From positions 9,458,231 to 9,522,230 of the forward strand of contig NC_134033.1 of assembly GCF_964204645.1 (NCBI RefSeq): a DNA stretch of 64,000 nucleotides. Reading direction: 5' to 3'. This DNA comes from Tubulanus polymorphus. Lineage: Eukaryota > Nemertea > Palaeonemertea > Tubulaniformes > Tubulanidae. The position numbers were made by a program, and so were the translations under genes. Every line of letters begins with the position of its first letter. The stretch's first letter is position 1. Below the pieces are notes generated by a model. That model worked only from the letters and a program-made list of their open reading frames with translations. It did no database searches and had not been told where the DNA came from. Below are positions 29,315 to 40,033 of the stretch, one piece after another.

Positions 29315-30627
29315 AACATAAAATCAATATCATCATACTCGAAATCACTATTAGCTTCTTCATTTTCATTTAATTGTTCAGGTTCTTCTTCCATTCCATT
29401 TTTCTCATTTAAATAAATTTCTATCTTGTTCCACATTTCATCTCGCTCTCTTTGTTTCTTTTTATTTGTTAATTCATCAAATGGAATTATAATATCTAGG
29501 TTTAAATAATTTACAATCTTATTTAAAAAGAATTCATAATTTATTGAATCTGTTATTCTATTTTCCAAATGATACATTAATATTTGTTTAAATATTTTTT
29601 TTATATTTTCCATATCTTCTTCTGTTAATTTAGGTTTTTCATAATAATCGTTAAATAATAAATATAAATACATTTTCTTTTGTTTTGTGTTAAATGTTGG
29701 TGGAATAATTGTTTTTATAATATCTTTTTTAGTTATTTCACCATTTTCATTTTCTATTATTTTCATTTTTTCAAGCCATTGCATATATTCTGGTGTATGA
29801 TCTTCTATAGAAAATATTTTAACAATTTCATCTAGATAATTTAATTTTGGTTCTATGAGAAAATCTCTAGTTTTTTCTTCACCCCATAAATTTTTTTGCC
29901 ATCCACAATCAACACAAAATAACACAGTACCTTCTTGCCTTAAGGTCGCATAAATACATTGTGGGCATTTTTGTTTATAATTTACTGGTAATAGATCTTC
30001 ATTAAGCTCTTGGTATTTTCTTACGTTTTCTTTATGTTTTATTGTTCTATTATGTAGATTTGAATTACTTGTTGTAATAATCAATTTACAATATTTACAA
30101 TAATATGTTTTTCTTGTTAATTCATTATATTGTTTTTCTAACTTTTCAACTGTTTCTTCATTATCTGGTAACGTTTTCTCATATTTTATTTTTTCTAATA
30201 AATTATTTTTTCTTTCATTAAATTCAGTTTCAAATTTATTAGAAATTTTATCTATATGTACTTTACGAAATTGATGATTCTCCCAATCTTCTATATTTTC
30301 AGGCTTATATTTTATTCGACAAGGCTCACAGAAATAATCTTTTATATTATCCTTATCATAGAATAAGAAAGGTCTTTTCCAAATAATTTCAGGTTCAACT
30401 TCAACAGAATTATTATTACTTTCGTTACTGTCAACATTAACTATTAAGTTATTATTTTTACACTTCTCTAAATGTTTTTAGAAATAATTTCTAGAGAATG
30501 TTTTATTACAATTTGGACAGTTTATTTTAGGGGGTTTATAATTTTCATCATGTTTTTTCATATGTCGAGCCATATTACTTTTTCTTAGAAGTTCACCACA
30601 AATTTCACATGCTATCTTCTCATTCAT
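29311..30627 (-). pseudogene. Zinc-finger/zinc-ribbon protein, about 438 codons, one stop
   Basis: The N-terminus has a C2H2 finger (CEICGELLRKSNMARHMKKH) and a second, interrupted by a stop near 30479. There follow a C-x2-C unit (YFCEPC), another U1-like finger (YYCKYCKLIITT...HNRTIKH), then a zinc ribbon CPQC...CVDCGW, a basic/acidic helical region and an acidic tail ending DDIDFMF. The ribbon recalls viral late transcription factors of the VLTF3 type, but the downstream signature of that family is not evident, so I leave it unassigned. A transcription or replication role is inference. The homologue in D is at 48724-49999; none in A. Confidence 0.75.
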
Positions 30628-30695
30628 TTATTAAGGAAAAATTTTATTAAAAATAATTTTTAGTGATGAGCGGTAATTTTTTTATGTTATAAATA
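30628..30695. promoter_or_regulatory. Divergent promoter region between zinc-ribbon and penton genes
   Basis: Sixty-eight bases between two divergent start codons. Holds T/A tracts toward both genes and a GTGATGAGCGGTAATTTTTTT segment, a diverged form of the inner terminal-repeat sequence. The element D counterpart (48666-48723) preserves it better. Confidence 0.6.
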
Positions 30696-31460
30696 ATGGT
30701 AGAATTAAAAGAATACAGAATATTTGTTGATTCTAGAAAACTTACAAATTATAAATCACATAATTTATTAGTACAATTAGATAGAGAATTCAAGAATTGT
30801 GTTGATTTAAAATTAGTAAATATAAGTTTATGTAACTCATTTTATAATATAACAGCTAAAAGTCTTGAACATTTATTTTTTTCAATCAAGAGTAAGGATA
30901 AATAGAATTATCTATTTTTAAAACCAGTATTATATAATTTAAATACATTAGCGCAGGAAATTAATAAAAAAGCTCGGATGAAATTAGGTAGTGATGCTGA
31001 ATTTAACATTAGATTTTTGAAAAGTGATAATTCTAATAAAATGAAGATAAGGTTAGCTCATAATGAAAAATATCAATTTTCAGTTAAAAAACCTATAGCT
31101 AAACTATTAGGAATTACACCAGATAAATATTATTCAAATGTTGATACTACACCAAATATAATACCTTTTACACATTTTTATATTTATTGCAATTTAATCG
31201 ATCCTACAAAAACATTCGAAGCAACTAAAGATATAACTTGTAATTCTGGTTTACTAAACATTTTACCATTGAAGAATGTTAAAGAATTTGGAACACAAAT
31301 AAATTATAATTTAGCTGAATGTGATTTCAAACCTTGTATTCCTCAATTTAATAATTTTAAATTAGAAATAAGAAATCATAATGGATACTTAATTGATTTG
31401 AATAACTTTCCTGTAATTTATGAATTAGTTATAAGAGTAATTTTTTCACTATATAAATGA
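30696..31460 (+). pseudogene. Penton-like minor capsid gene with one stop
   Basis: Homologue of 10156-10911. A stop after residue 69 (near 30903) interrupts it; the rest is open in the same frame. The normal C-terminus is replaced: a small deletion removed the original stop, so the protein runs on as VIFSLYK and its stop overlaps the start of the 118-aa gene (ATGA). The middle region differs more from A than the flanks. Confidence 0.85.
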
Positions 31461-31813
31461 ATATAACTGTTGGACCGAGTATATGTTTTGGATTTGATTT
31501 TAAACGTGAGAAAGAAATGAAATTTAACATTAATGATGTAATAACACATATCAAAAATACTGCATTTTCTAATGAAACAACATTTGAGTATGAAACAACA
31601 ATAGATAAAGAAACTTTAAATGTAGAAAAGATTACTAATTTAATTAGAGAATCTTTAAGATTTTATGAATTAGATGAAGATTTTATAATCGATGATATTA
31701 AAAAAATAATAATTGAAATATATACAAATGAAACTAGTAATAAAATAAATGTTGAATTAATCATAAATAAGTTAACTAAATATTTTGATGATAGTAATTT
31801 TTTTGATAAATAA
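31457..31813 (+). CDS. Conserved small acidic protein, 118 aa
   Basis: Intact and about 95% like the A copy (9783-10139), with the same MNITVGPSICFGFDFKREKE start. Follows the penton gene and precedes the 73-aa gene, as in all copies. No assigned function. Confidence 0.78.
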   Translation: MNITVGPSICFGFDFKREKEMKFNINDVITHIKNTAFSNETTFEYETTIDKETLNVEKITNLIRESLRFYELDEDFIIDDIKKIIIEIYTNETSNKINVELIINKLTKYFDDSNFFDK

Positions 31814-32034
31814 ATGAGTGATAATAAGTGGATAATAACTGGATTATATAATGGCGCATTACTATCAGTTGGAACTGTTGGTTATTCAATGGTATTAAAA
31901 AAGTATTCAAAATGGGAAGTGTTAATGTTGATAGATTTGATATCAATGATATTCTAAAATTAACATTAGCAGTTACTTTATCTAATTTAACTATTGATTA
32001 TTTAGAAAAACAAAAATATATTCCTCCCATATAA
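31814..32034 (+). pseudogene. 73-aa membrane protein gene, frameshifted
   Basis: Loss of one A in the run near 31895-31902 (six A against seven in A) shifts the frame after residue 29, giving a wrong C-terminus and early stop. The remaining nucleotides still match the intact gene through the original stop. Confidence 0.85.
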
Positions 32035-32058
32035 ATGCATAATTTTTTTGCTAAATAA

Positions 32059-32481
32059 ATGGCTTCTGCAATTATAACTATTATAGGATCGGCAATTGTT
32101 AACGCTTTAGCATTTACTGGTGGTGGTTATTTATTTAAACATATTGATAAAAATAGTTCATTAGGAGAACAAAGAAGACATAACTTAGCGTTAGAGAAAT
32201 ACAATAAAGCTGCAGAAGAATATAGAGAAAAGAGGCAAAACTATATGGATTACATCAATAAAGAATTATATGATCAGAAGATTTCACATAGAGATTTTCA
32301 ATCAGTTGATGATGCAATGAGTTTATATAACGCGGTAACCAATAAAGAAAAATTACATCTATACAAACCTAACTTATCAGATTATTATACCCCAAGTAAA
32401 GAACAACAGAAATATGAAATAATATGGATTTTAGGTGGAACTGTTATTGTTATATTTGTTGCTTATAAGTTTACTAATTAG
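32059..32481 (+). CDS. Small membrane protein of the assembly block, 140 aa
   Basis: Almost identical to 9114-9536 in element A (one visible residue change, KPN for KPK). Hydrophobic N-terminus, charged central helix and C-terminal membrane helix all kept. Start in AATTTTTTTGCTAAATAAATG. Confidence 0.82.
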   Translation: MASAIITIIGSAIVNALAFTGGGYLFKHIDKNSSLGEQRRHNLALEKYNKAAEEYREKRQNYMDYINKELYDQKISHRDFQSVDDAMSLYNAVTNKEKLHLYKPNLSDYYTPSKEQQKYEIIWILGGTVIVIFVAYKFTN

Positions 32482-32499
32482 TAATTTTTTGTTAAATAA

Positions 32500-32934
32500 A
32501 TGGAAGATAAAGTTGATAGTATTGATATTATTCCTCATGATATAAATAAAACTAAATTAAAAACATATTTAGAAAAACAAATATTAGAATTTGAAAGTGA
32601 CTTAAAGATAAAAAAGAAAAAATATTTAAAAAGTAAAATTATATATTATTTGATTATAAGTGGTTCGGTTACAATTAGTTCTGTAATAACATTTCTAGCA
32701 ATATTCAGCCCATTAACACCTTTAGCTATATCAATTGGTGTATTAGGATTATCATCAAGTGTTTTAACTGGTATAAGTTCAAAATTAAATATAAAAAGTA
32801 ATAAAGAAAAAATAAAATCTAATATAAAAGAAATTAATAAATTAAAGAACACACTAGATTATATAATAAGTTTAAATGGTCATATAACAGTTGAAGAACA
32901 AGATAAATTATTAAAAGAATTAATAAATTATTAA
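32500..32934 (+). CDS. Small two-helix membrane protein, 144 aa
   Basis: Near-identical homologue of 8660-9094 with the hydrophobic hairpin at residues 47-91 and Lys-rich ends. Intact. The gap to the next gene is 16 nt and contains the T tract and ATAAATG. Confidence 0.8.
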   Translation: MEDKVDSIDIIPHDINKTKLKTYLEKQILEFESDLKIKKKKYLKSKIIYYLIISGSVTISSVITFLAIFSPLTPLAISIGVLGLSSSVLTGISSKLNIKSNKEKIKSNIKEINKLKNTLDYIISLNGHITVEEQDKLLKELINY

Positions 32935-32950
32935 TTTTTTAATTATATAA

Positions 32951-34339
32951 ATGGTAGATAGTTTTCCAAAAGCTTTCCAATATAATAAATCAATTAAATA
33001 TAATATTCCAACAATAGATTTTAATAAAGATATTACATATAGAAATGAAGTTTTAGATTCATTAATTGATTTACATATTTATGTTACTGAAACTAATAAT
33101 TTTAATGCAAAGATGGAAAATATATTTCATGTATATTTAATTAATTTTAAAAAATTGAAAGATGAAAAACAATGGTTATTAAAATCTAATATGAAGTATT
33201 GGCAGAACCAATTAAATTTTGCTGTTTATTGTGCAACAACAGGATGTGGAATTAGTTGGAATGATCATTTGAATAATTCTAAATATAAATTAATTCAAAG
33301 TTTATTTAGATTTCATACATACTTTCAAATAAGAATAATATTAAATGAATTAGAGTGCGCTTTACCAGGATCTAGGTATTTCAAAGAATTAGATAATAAT
33401 ATTAATTTATCAAAGTTTTATAAGATTTGCAATGAATTTAATATAGATATAAATAATTCTGATTTTAGAACAAAAATTGGAACAATAAGATCACTTCCTT
33501 GCCCTAGAAAGATTGCAGAATATTGTGCACTTCCCATACCATCTAATAGTTTTTATAATATCTATAATAATAAATTAGGTTATGGTAAAATAGAAACTAA
33601 GGATTTAGAAACATTAAATTTCAATAAATTGCCGAAATTTTATGATCATTTAAAACAAGAAAACAATAATGGTTGGGTATACTTTATTTTAGAAAATAGT
33701 GAAGGTTTTACTAAATCAGGTATAGAAAGAATAAATCAATCTATTAGAACTTATTTGATATGTATTTTAGGTGCGCAAGTTGAAACAAGATCACCGATAA
33801 TTGGAAATTTGAATACATCATTCGATACACAAAAACAATTTAAAGTTTTATTTGAAGATTCCATACATAATGATAAAAATAGATCTATTCCAGAAAACAT
33901 TATAAGATATCAAAATTATTTAGATAAATCTCATGTAAGACTTAATTATTGTATAGGCCCTAATCTATTAATTATTTCTAATGATTTAGTATTAAAGATG
34001 GGAAATATAATTGGTTATAATAATCTAATTAAAACTGCAACAATAAATAATTCATTTGGGTTAAATGATATAAATAAAAAGATTATCACTGCTCCAAAAT
34101 TAATGGAAGGTGAAAAAAATAAAAAACACATTCAATCAACAGAAACTAAAACTAAGAATATAAAATTGGATAATGATTCTAAAATAAAAGATTACAATAC
34201 ATCAGAAAATATAAAAACTGATAAAATTCAACATGATATAATTAAAACTGATAATGATAATAAATCACATGAAAATACTAAATTAGCTATAACTTGTATA
34301 GGAATTGTAATCGGAGGAATATTATATTTTAAATTTTAA
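32951..34339 (+). CDS. Conserved Polinton assembly-block protein, 462 aa, C-terminal anchor
   Basis: Intact homologue of the 433-aa A protein. Keeps YCATTGCGISWNDHL near residue 90, the RINQSIRTYLICIL block and a terminal membrane helix ending GGILYFKF. It has a longer middle segment (about residues 180-235, with RSLPCPRKIAEYCALPIP) that A lacks, probably the ancestral form, since A appears to have substituted it. The last 150 residues are nearly identical to A. A membrane-anchored virion protein is inference. Confidence 0.8.
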   Translation: MVDSFPKAFQYNKSIKYNIPTIDFNKDITYRNEVLDSLIDLHIYVTETNNFNAKMENIFHVYLINFKKLKDEKQWLLKSNMKYWQNQLNFAVYCATTGCGISWNDHLNNSKYKLIQSLFRFHTYFQIRIILNELECALPGSRYFKELDNNINLSKFYKICNEFNIDINNSDFRTKIGTIRSLPCPRKIAEYCALPIPSNSFYNIYNNKLGYGKIETKDLETLNFNKLPKFYDHLKQENNNGWVYFILENSEGFTKSGIERINQSIRTYLICILGAQVETRSPIIGNLNTSFDTQKQFKVLFEDSIHNDKNRSIPENIIRYQNYLDKSHVRLNYCIGPNLLIISNDLVLKMGNIIGYNNLIKTATINNSFGLNDINKKIITAPKLMEGEKNKKHIQSTETKTKNIKLDNDSKIKDYNTSENIKTDKIQHDIIKTDNDNKSHENTKLAITCIGIVIGGILYFKF

Positions 34340-34355
34340 TTTTTTTATTATGTAA

Positions 34356-35801
34356 ATGGATGTAGAAGGTGGAGAAGATATTCCATTGGATGACATGGGA
34401 AATAATAATGAAGGATATATTGATGATGAACCACAAACCGATTTTAATAAAACTAATATTGATAATGATGATGAATCAGCATATAATTCTAATTTAACTA
34501 CACCCCAATTTATTGACAAAGCACGTTCAAAGATAAGTATTGAAAATGAAGTACCAGAAATAACAGAAAAAGAATACAATTATAATGAAATTATTCATGA
34601 ATTTAAACCAATATTAAAAAAATCTGGTTTCAATATAACAGATAAAGATATGGATAAATTAGCAAAAGATTTGAAATATTTAAATGGTGATTATTATTGG
34701 AAATTGAAAGGCGACTATTATTTTAAGATTTCAAATCTTAAAAGTAGCAGTAATGATAAAATAATAACACAATCAACTTCTAATTTATTAGAACAATCTA
34801 GAATTAAGAAAATCAATAATGATGTTATAACTGATGTTACAAAAAAAGAAAGAATTGTTAATTTAAAAGAATTTAAACAAAGAAATGCTAATTTTTTTAA
34901 GATAATTAATGCAAATTTAAGACAAAAAAAAATTCCTAAAGAAGTTATTAATTCCAAAACTAGTAAACCTAATTCAAGAGAAGTTCAAACTGAAAAACTT
35001 TTACCAAATGGATTACTTGATGCAACAAATCAACAATTAGAAGATTTAGATATATTTTCTGATAAAGCAATAAGAGAAATTGTTAGTATAAGACTTGCAT
35101 CTGAAAAAATTGCATATAATAAAAGTATAAGAGATATTAAAATTAGAACTTTAGAAAAAGAATTAACTGATAAAAATAAAGAAATAGAACAATTAAAGTC
35201 TGATTTAGATCATCAAGTAATTGATGAAATAGAATATAAACAAAAAGAATTACGTTTAGAAAAAGAAATAGATGATTTAAAATATAACAAAGAATTACAA
35301 AAAGAAGAAAGAGATACATTGTTAAAATCATATGATTATAATATTAATAGATTAAAAGTTATTTTTAAAGATTTGTTGATTAAACCAAATTCTGAAATAT
35401 CATTAAAAGACAGGATGAAGTTATTATTTAAATTAGAAGGAATAACAATTCTTTCAATTCTAACAGCTGTAACTATGTTATTTACAACAATTGGTTTAGC
35501 AATATCAAATGCTTTGAAATCTACTCCCACTCCCAATAAACCAGATAAACCTCCAGGTAATAATTCTATACAAGATAAAGTTAAGGATGGTTTAAAGAAA
35601 TTAGCAAAATATTTATGGGAACTATCAAAGAAATCTGCTGCAGCTTTACCAGGAGTTATTGCATCAATTGTTGGTTTTATATTGAAATCTGCAGGAAACA
35701 TTATTAACTTTGCTGCTGAACATATTATTTTATTTTTAATTACAGTTGTAAGTGCTATTATTTTTGGTTTAGTAAATATGATATCAAAAAATATCAAGTA
35801 A
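34356..35801 (+). CDS. Coiled-coil membrane protein of the assembly block, 481 aa
   Basis: Intact homologue of 5859-7325. The N-terminal 220 residues are diverged from A. From about residue 225 on similarity rises, and the final region (ILTAVTMLFTTIGLAIS, the NKPDKPPG linker, AAALPGVIASIVGF) is virtually identical. A long Lys/Glu coiled coil spans about residues 235-325. The gap after it contains a TTTGATATC-like inverted repeat (CAAGTAAACCATGATATC region). Confidence 0.8.
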   Translation: MDVEGGEDIPLDDMGNNNEGYIDDEPQTDFNKTNIDNDDESAYNSNLTTPQFIDKARSKISIENEVPEITEKEYNYNEIIHEFKPILKKSGFNITDKDMDKLAKDLKYLNGDYYWKLKGDYYFKISNLKSSSNDKIITQSTSNLLEQSRIKKINNDVITDVTKKERIVNLKEFKQRNANFFKIINANLRQKKIPKEVINSKTSKPNSREVQTEKLLPNGLLDATNQQLEDLDIFSDKAIREIVSIRLASEKIAYNKSIRDIKIRTLEKELTDKNKEIEQLKSDLDHQVIDEIEYKQKELRLEKEIDDLKYNKELQKEERDTLLKSYDYNINRLKVIFKDLLIKPNSEISLKDRMKLLFKLEGITILSILTAVTMLFTTIGLAISNALKSTPTPNKPDKPPGNNSIQDKVKDGLKKLAKYLWELSKKSAAALPGVIASIVGFILKSAGNIINFAAEHIILFLITVVSAIIFGLVNMISKNIK

Positions 35802-35845
35802 ACCATGATATCAAAAAATAAATAATTAATTTTTTTGTTAAATAA

Positions 35846-37093
35846 ATGAGTGGGAGTTATATAAGTCCGTCGAAGAATCATAGAATATCTAATGCTATTA
35901 AAGCAGAAAGATCACATCATATAATTACTCATAATCCTTCAAATATTAATCCCGATGAAACTTTATATGTTAGAATTCCTAGATTAACACAAAATACTTT
36001 TTATGTTCCAAATAGTATTTATTTATCAGCCGATATAAAAGTAACTGGTCATGATAATAATTATGTTGTCGATAATGTTGGAAGATATTTGATTAAAAAG
36101 TTAACAATAAAGATTGGTTCAGAAACAGTTTTCTCATTAGATGATTATAATTTATTTATGTATTATAAAGATTTATGGTTAACTAAAGAAAATAGAAATA
36201 ATATGATATTTCAAGGTATTCAATCGGAAAACCATAATAAATTAAGATCTGAAGCCAATAACGCAGTAGTAAATAATAGCGTAGATAATTTGATTAAAAA
36301 GATTTATGGAAGTAAATATAAAATTCCATTAGACTTTGAATTGATAAATAATAATGCACCTTTATATAAATACGCAATTTAAGAAGATATTATATTTGAG
36401 ATAACATTTGCTCCTGTAAATGAAATTGTATTATCTAGCGTTGTTAAAGATATGGGTTATAAATTATCGAATATATGTTTAGAATATAACACAGTAACTA
36501 ATGAAAATATTGCTAGCACAATTCAAACTCAATACAATCAAGGATTTTCATTATTATATGATTATATTGATAAATTTAAAACTGTAACTATTAATGCAAA
36601 TGATGAAATAATTAATGAGAATATTAACTTTCCTAGAAGATCTATTAAAGGTATATTAATATTTTTTACCATTGCAACATATTCTAATGGCGCAATAAAT
36701 GTTGATAATTATTATAATCCTGAAATAACAAAAGTAGAAATAACTATCGAAATAATAGCAAATAAAATATTTTGCCAAGGAATGAGAATGATAGACCAAT
36801 GGCCAGAAATTAGAAAACATTTTATGAATGAAAAAGTAAAATCATCTGAAAATTGTAATATTAATCAAATTGATTATTATACCGGTAATAAATATGCATT
36901 ATGGTTAGATTTTAGAACAACAGAGGATAATTCATTACATGGTTCTGGGAAAAAACTACAGAACACTAAAGATGGAATACAATTATTCATGAAAAAGAAA
37001 AAAGGAAGCTTAAATTTCAAAATGCACATTTATATTATATCTGACGCACAATTAAATATTGTAAATTCACAATTAGATAGTATTCAATATTAG
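35846..37093 (+). pseudogene. Major capsid protein gene with a single stop
   Basis: Homologue of 4566-5813, full length (415 codons) and same frame throughout, but one CAA-to-TAA change at 36380-36382 (the YAIQEDI region) stops it after 178 residues. The capsid-forming ability of this copy is therefore lost unless suppressed. All flanking blocks, including YVRIPRLTQNTFYVPNS, are retained. Confidence 0.9.
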
Positions 37094-37123
37094 AAATATA
37101 AAGTTAAAATTAAGGATATATAA

Positions 37124-38251
37124 ATGAGTGGTAAAAAAACTCCTAATACTAAAGAACAATATTTAAGAAATTTATATTACAACCCTGAGAGTTCGGTTGC
37201 TTATTCTTCTACTAAAAATATATGGCGTAAAGTAAAACAAGATAAATTAGATAAGATAATCCCACAAAATTTAGTTAAATATAAAGATATAAATGAATTT
37301 ATGTTAGAACAACCAACGTATACAACACATAAAAAAATTGTTAGAAAATATAAAACTCGTAAAACTATGGTAAGTTATGTAGATCAACAGTGGCAAGGAG
37401 ATTTAATTGATATGAAAAATCTTAAAAAAGATAATGATGATTATTGGTGGATATTGAATATAATTGATATTTTTAGTCGTTATGTATGGAGCTTCCCACT
37501 TTATAGAAAAGATGCTGCACAAACATCACATGTTTTAAGAAAATTTCTTTCAGGTGGTAAACTAAAACCAGAAAAAATTCAATTTGATAATGGAAAAGAA
37601 TTTGATAATTCATTAGTTCATGGACTTTTAGATTTTCATAATATTAAATATTTTTCAACAAAATCGGATAAAAAAGCAGCAGTTGTTGAACGATTTAATA
37701 GAACATTAAGAACAAGAATGTGGAAATATTTTACAGCAAATAATACTTTTAAATGGATTGATGTTTTACCAAAATTGATAGAAGGATATAATAATTCTTA
37801 TCATTCTTCTATTGGAATGAAACATATTGATGCTAGAAAACCTGAAAATGCTGAAATTGTTTGGAATAATTTATATGGAGCATTTCTTGTAGATGATTTT
37901 GGTGAACCTAAATTTAAAGTTGGTCAAAATGTTAGAATTTCTAAGTATAAAAAGATATTTGACAAAGGATACGATCGAAATTTTACTAGGGAAATATATA
38001 AAATAAAAAAGGTAATAACAACAAAACCATATGTCTATAGATTAGAAGATTTAGATGGTGAAGAAGTTGATGGATATTTTTACGAAGAAGAATTAAGTTT
38101 AACTACTGAAAATCTAGAACAAGAATATAAAATTGAAAAAGTACTAAAAACAAAAACTGTTAAAAGAAAAAAATATTCTTTAGTAAAATGGGTTGGATGG
38201 CCAGATAAATTCAATGAATAGATATTATCAAGTAAAATTAAAAATATATAA
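37124..38251 (+). CDS. Integrase with chromodomain, C-terminal stop
   Basis: The DDE triad is complete: WQGDLIDM, IQFDNGKEF and AAVVERFNRT with the same 34-residue spacing as in A. The open frame ends at 38221, where a TGG-to-TAG change cuts the last nine residues of the chromodomain (after KWVGWPDKFNE); the original stop is at 38249-38251. The catalytic core is intact, so it may still be active with altered targeting. About 60% alike to the A integrase by eye, much less than the neighbouring assembly genes. Follows the capsid gene on the same strand, unlike A where the block is inverted. Confidence 0.9.
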
Positions 38252-38860
38252 ATGAATAAGGAATTATTTATATTTGAGCCTCATAATATGTTAATTTCTG
38301 GTGTAACAAATTGTGGAAAAACTTATTTTATATTAAATTTATTAGAAACTGTTTACAAAAACTATTTTGATAATATAGTATTATTTTGTCCAACATATGA
38401 ATTTAATCAAACTTATGATAGAAACATTACTAGAAATAATAAATTTATTATATTAGATCCTAAAACAGTAAAAGAAAATTTAGATAATTGTATTAAAATA
38501 GCAATTGATATTTATAAAGGATCAAATACATTATTCATTATAGATGATTGTGCTAATCTACATGATTCAAAAGTTAGAGAAAGTGAGTTATGCTATTTAG
38601 CTTTCTCTGGGAGACATTTTGGGATAACAACTTGGGTTTTAAATCAAAAATATAATTCAATTGTTAAAGACTTTAGAGAAAACATTAGATTTCTAGTTTT
38701 ATTCTACAATAAAGATAGAAAATCGATGAAAAATGCACTCGAGGAAAATGATATTATTCCACATGATTTACATAATGAATATATGGATGAGTTGAAAAAT
38801 ATTAAAAGATCAAAATTACTATTTAGATTACAACACCCATTTAAATATGAATTTATTTAA
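38252..38860 (+). CDS. A32-like DNA packaging ATPase, 202 aa
   Basis: Intact. Walker A GVTNCGKT (residues 17-24), Walker B LFIIDD and the TTWVLNQ sensor all present. Starts immediately after the former integrase stop (ATATATAAATG). Homologue of 2382-2993, with strongest identity in the SGRHFGITTWVLNQKYNSIV region. Confidence 0.93.
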   Translation: MNKELFIFEPHNMLISGVTNCGKTYFILNLLETVYKNYFDNIVLFCPTYEFNQTYDRNITRNNKFIILDPKTVKENLDNCIKIAIDIYKGSNTLFIIDDCANLHDSKVRESELCYLAFSGRHFGITTWVLNQKYNSIVKDFRENIRFLVLFYNKDRKSMKNALEENDIIPHDLHNEYMDELKNIKRSKLLFRLQHPFKYEFI

Positions 38861-39120
38861 ATTCAATTAGTTTGTTAATCTAGTTGAATTCTAGTTATTA
38901 GTAGTTGTAACAAAAATCCAAAAATCAAATAGATTTAACAATATTTTAACTAGCTTGTTAATCTATTTTAATTCTAGTTACATTCTAGTTGAATTCTAGT
39001 TGTTAGTAGTTGAAACAAAAATCAACTAGATTTAACAATATTTCAACTAGCTTGTTAATCTAGTTGAATTCTAGTTACATTCTAGTTAAATTCTAGTTGC
39101 AACATCACACAACTAATTTT
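38861..39120. repeat. CTAGTTGAATTC-rich tandem repeat
   Basis: About two and a half imperfect copies of a ~105-bp unit built of TTAATCTAGTTGAATTCTAG, TTAGTAGTTG and AGATTTAACAATATTT pieces, some of which are mutually complementary. It separates the ATPase and 199-aa genes and is the longest non-coding gap in the plus-strand array. Confidence 0.75.
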
Positions 39121-39132
39121 TTTGTTATATAA

Positions 39133-39732
39133 ATGGTAGGTGAAAAGAAAATAAAATCTAAAAATGTTCCAATTGAAAAAACTTTAGATGATTTAGGAAT
39201 AACAGAAAACAAATTAATTCCAGATGATGGTGCTTTAAATAATGTTACAACAAATAATAATTATGAATATTATCTTTATTGTAAACATCAATTAGAAATA
39301 TTAATAGCATCTGGAAAATGTAAAAATTTAGTCGGTAAAAATTTAACTTATAATGAATTAGATACAATGAAATCAGATGAAATTATTAGATTATTTAAGA
39401 TTTATGAAGCCGCGAGAACAGCTAGAATTAATGACGCGATATCAGAAAATGTAGTAAAAGGTTATAGTAAATTATGTAATTATATACTACCAATTGAAGA
39501 TGAAAATAGATTATATTCCGATTTAAAAAATGATTATTTAGTTATGACTGAATTAAATAAATGGATTGGATATTTATCATTTCAATTAGGCGGATTTATG
39601 ACATTATTATCAACTGGGGTTATAACATTTTCAAATATTGAAAGTAAAAATATTTCTATAATAAATGAGCGAGGTGAAAGAAGTGAAGGAATTAACTGTG
39701 AAGAAAAAACCGAGAACTCAGAAACAAATTGA
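39133..39732 (+). CDS. Conserved Polinton protein, 199 aa
   Basis: Homologue of 343-945: VPIEKTLDDLGI near residue 12, YEYYLYCKHQLEILIA, LYSDLKNDYLVMTEL and a hydrophobic segment near residues 140-163. The C-terminal ~25 residues are unrelated to A because the frame runs on over the next gene (68-nt overlap). Start in TAATTTTTTTGTTATATAAATG. Function unknown. Confidence 0.78.
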   Translation: MVGEKKIKSKNVPIEKTLDDLGITENKLIPDDGALNNVTTNNNYEYYLYCKHQLEILIASGKCKNLVGKNLTYNELDTMKSDEIIRLFKIYEAARTARINDAISENVVKGYSKLCNYILPIEDENRLYSDLKNDYLVMTELNKWIGYLSFQLGGFMTLLSTGVITFSNIESKNISIINERGERSEGINCEEKTENSETN

Positions 39733-40033
39733 ATGGTCTCGACAATTAGGAATTAAATCACAAGAATATAAAAAAGCTGTAAAAGAAAAAATAAGTAATA
39801 AAAATGTTAATAAAAATGGTGAAAATATTGTTATTTCTACTCCTTCTGATAGTAGAATATTTGATAAATATTTATATTTTACAGTTGGATTTGTAATTGT
39901 ATTCATTTTGATTGGGTGTAATTGGTATAAGAAATCAAATAAAATTCATGATATTAGTAATTCTGAAACAACTGCTATCAAAAATGAAAATACTTCTGAA
40001 ATTCCAAAATTGATAATAAAAAAAATGGATTAA
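39665..40033 (+). CDS. Small basic protein with one membrane segment, 122 aa
   Basis: Homologue of 938-1297: basic N-terminal arm (KKKPRTQKQIEWSRQLG), one membrane helix at about residues 68-87 (YLYFTVGFVIVFILIG) and a polar tail. Preceded by ATAATAAATGAG inside the upstream gene. Always paired with the ~200-aa gene. Confidence 0.72.
   Translation: MSEVKEVKELTVKKKPRTQKQIEWSRQLGIKSQEYKKAVKEKISNKNVNKNGENIVISTPSDSRIFDKYLYFTVGFVIVFILIGCNWYKKSNKIHDISNSETTAIKNENTSEIPKLIIKKMD

Noticed and set aside
29311-30084. Firm VLTF3 assignment of the zinc-ribbon protein
   Set aside because: Only the zinc ribbon is suggestive; the rest of the family signature is not visible by eye.
35336-35881. Minus-strand frame of 181 codons
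   Set aside because: Antisense of the conserved C-terminal half of the 481-aa gene and capsid start; the same shadow occurs opposite the A gene.
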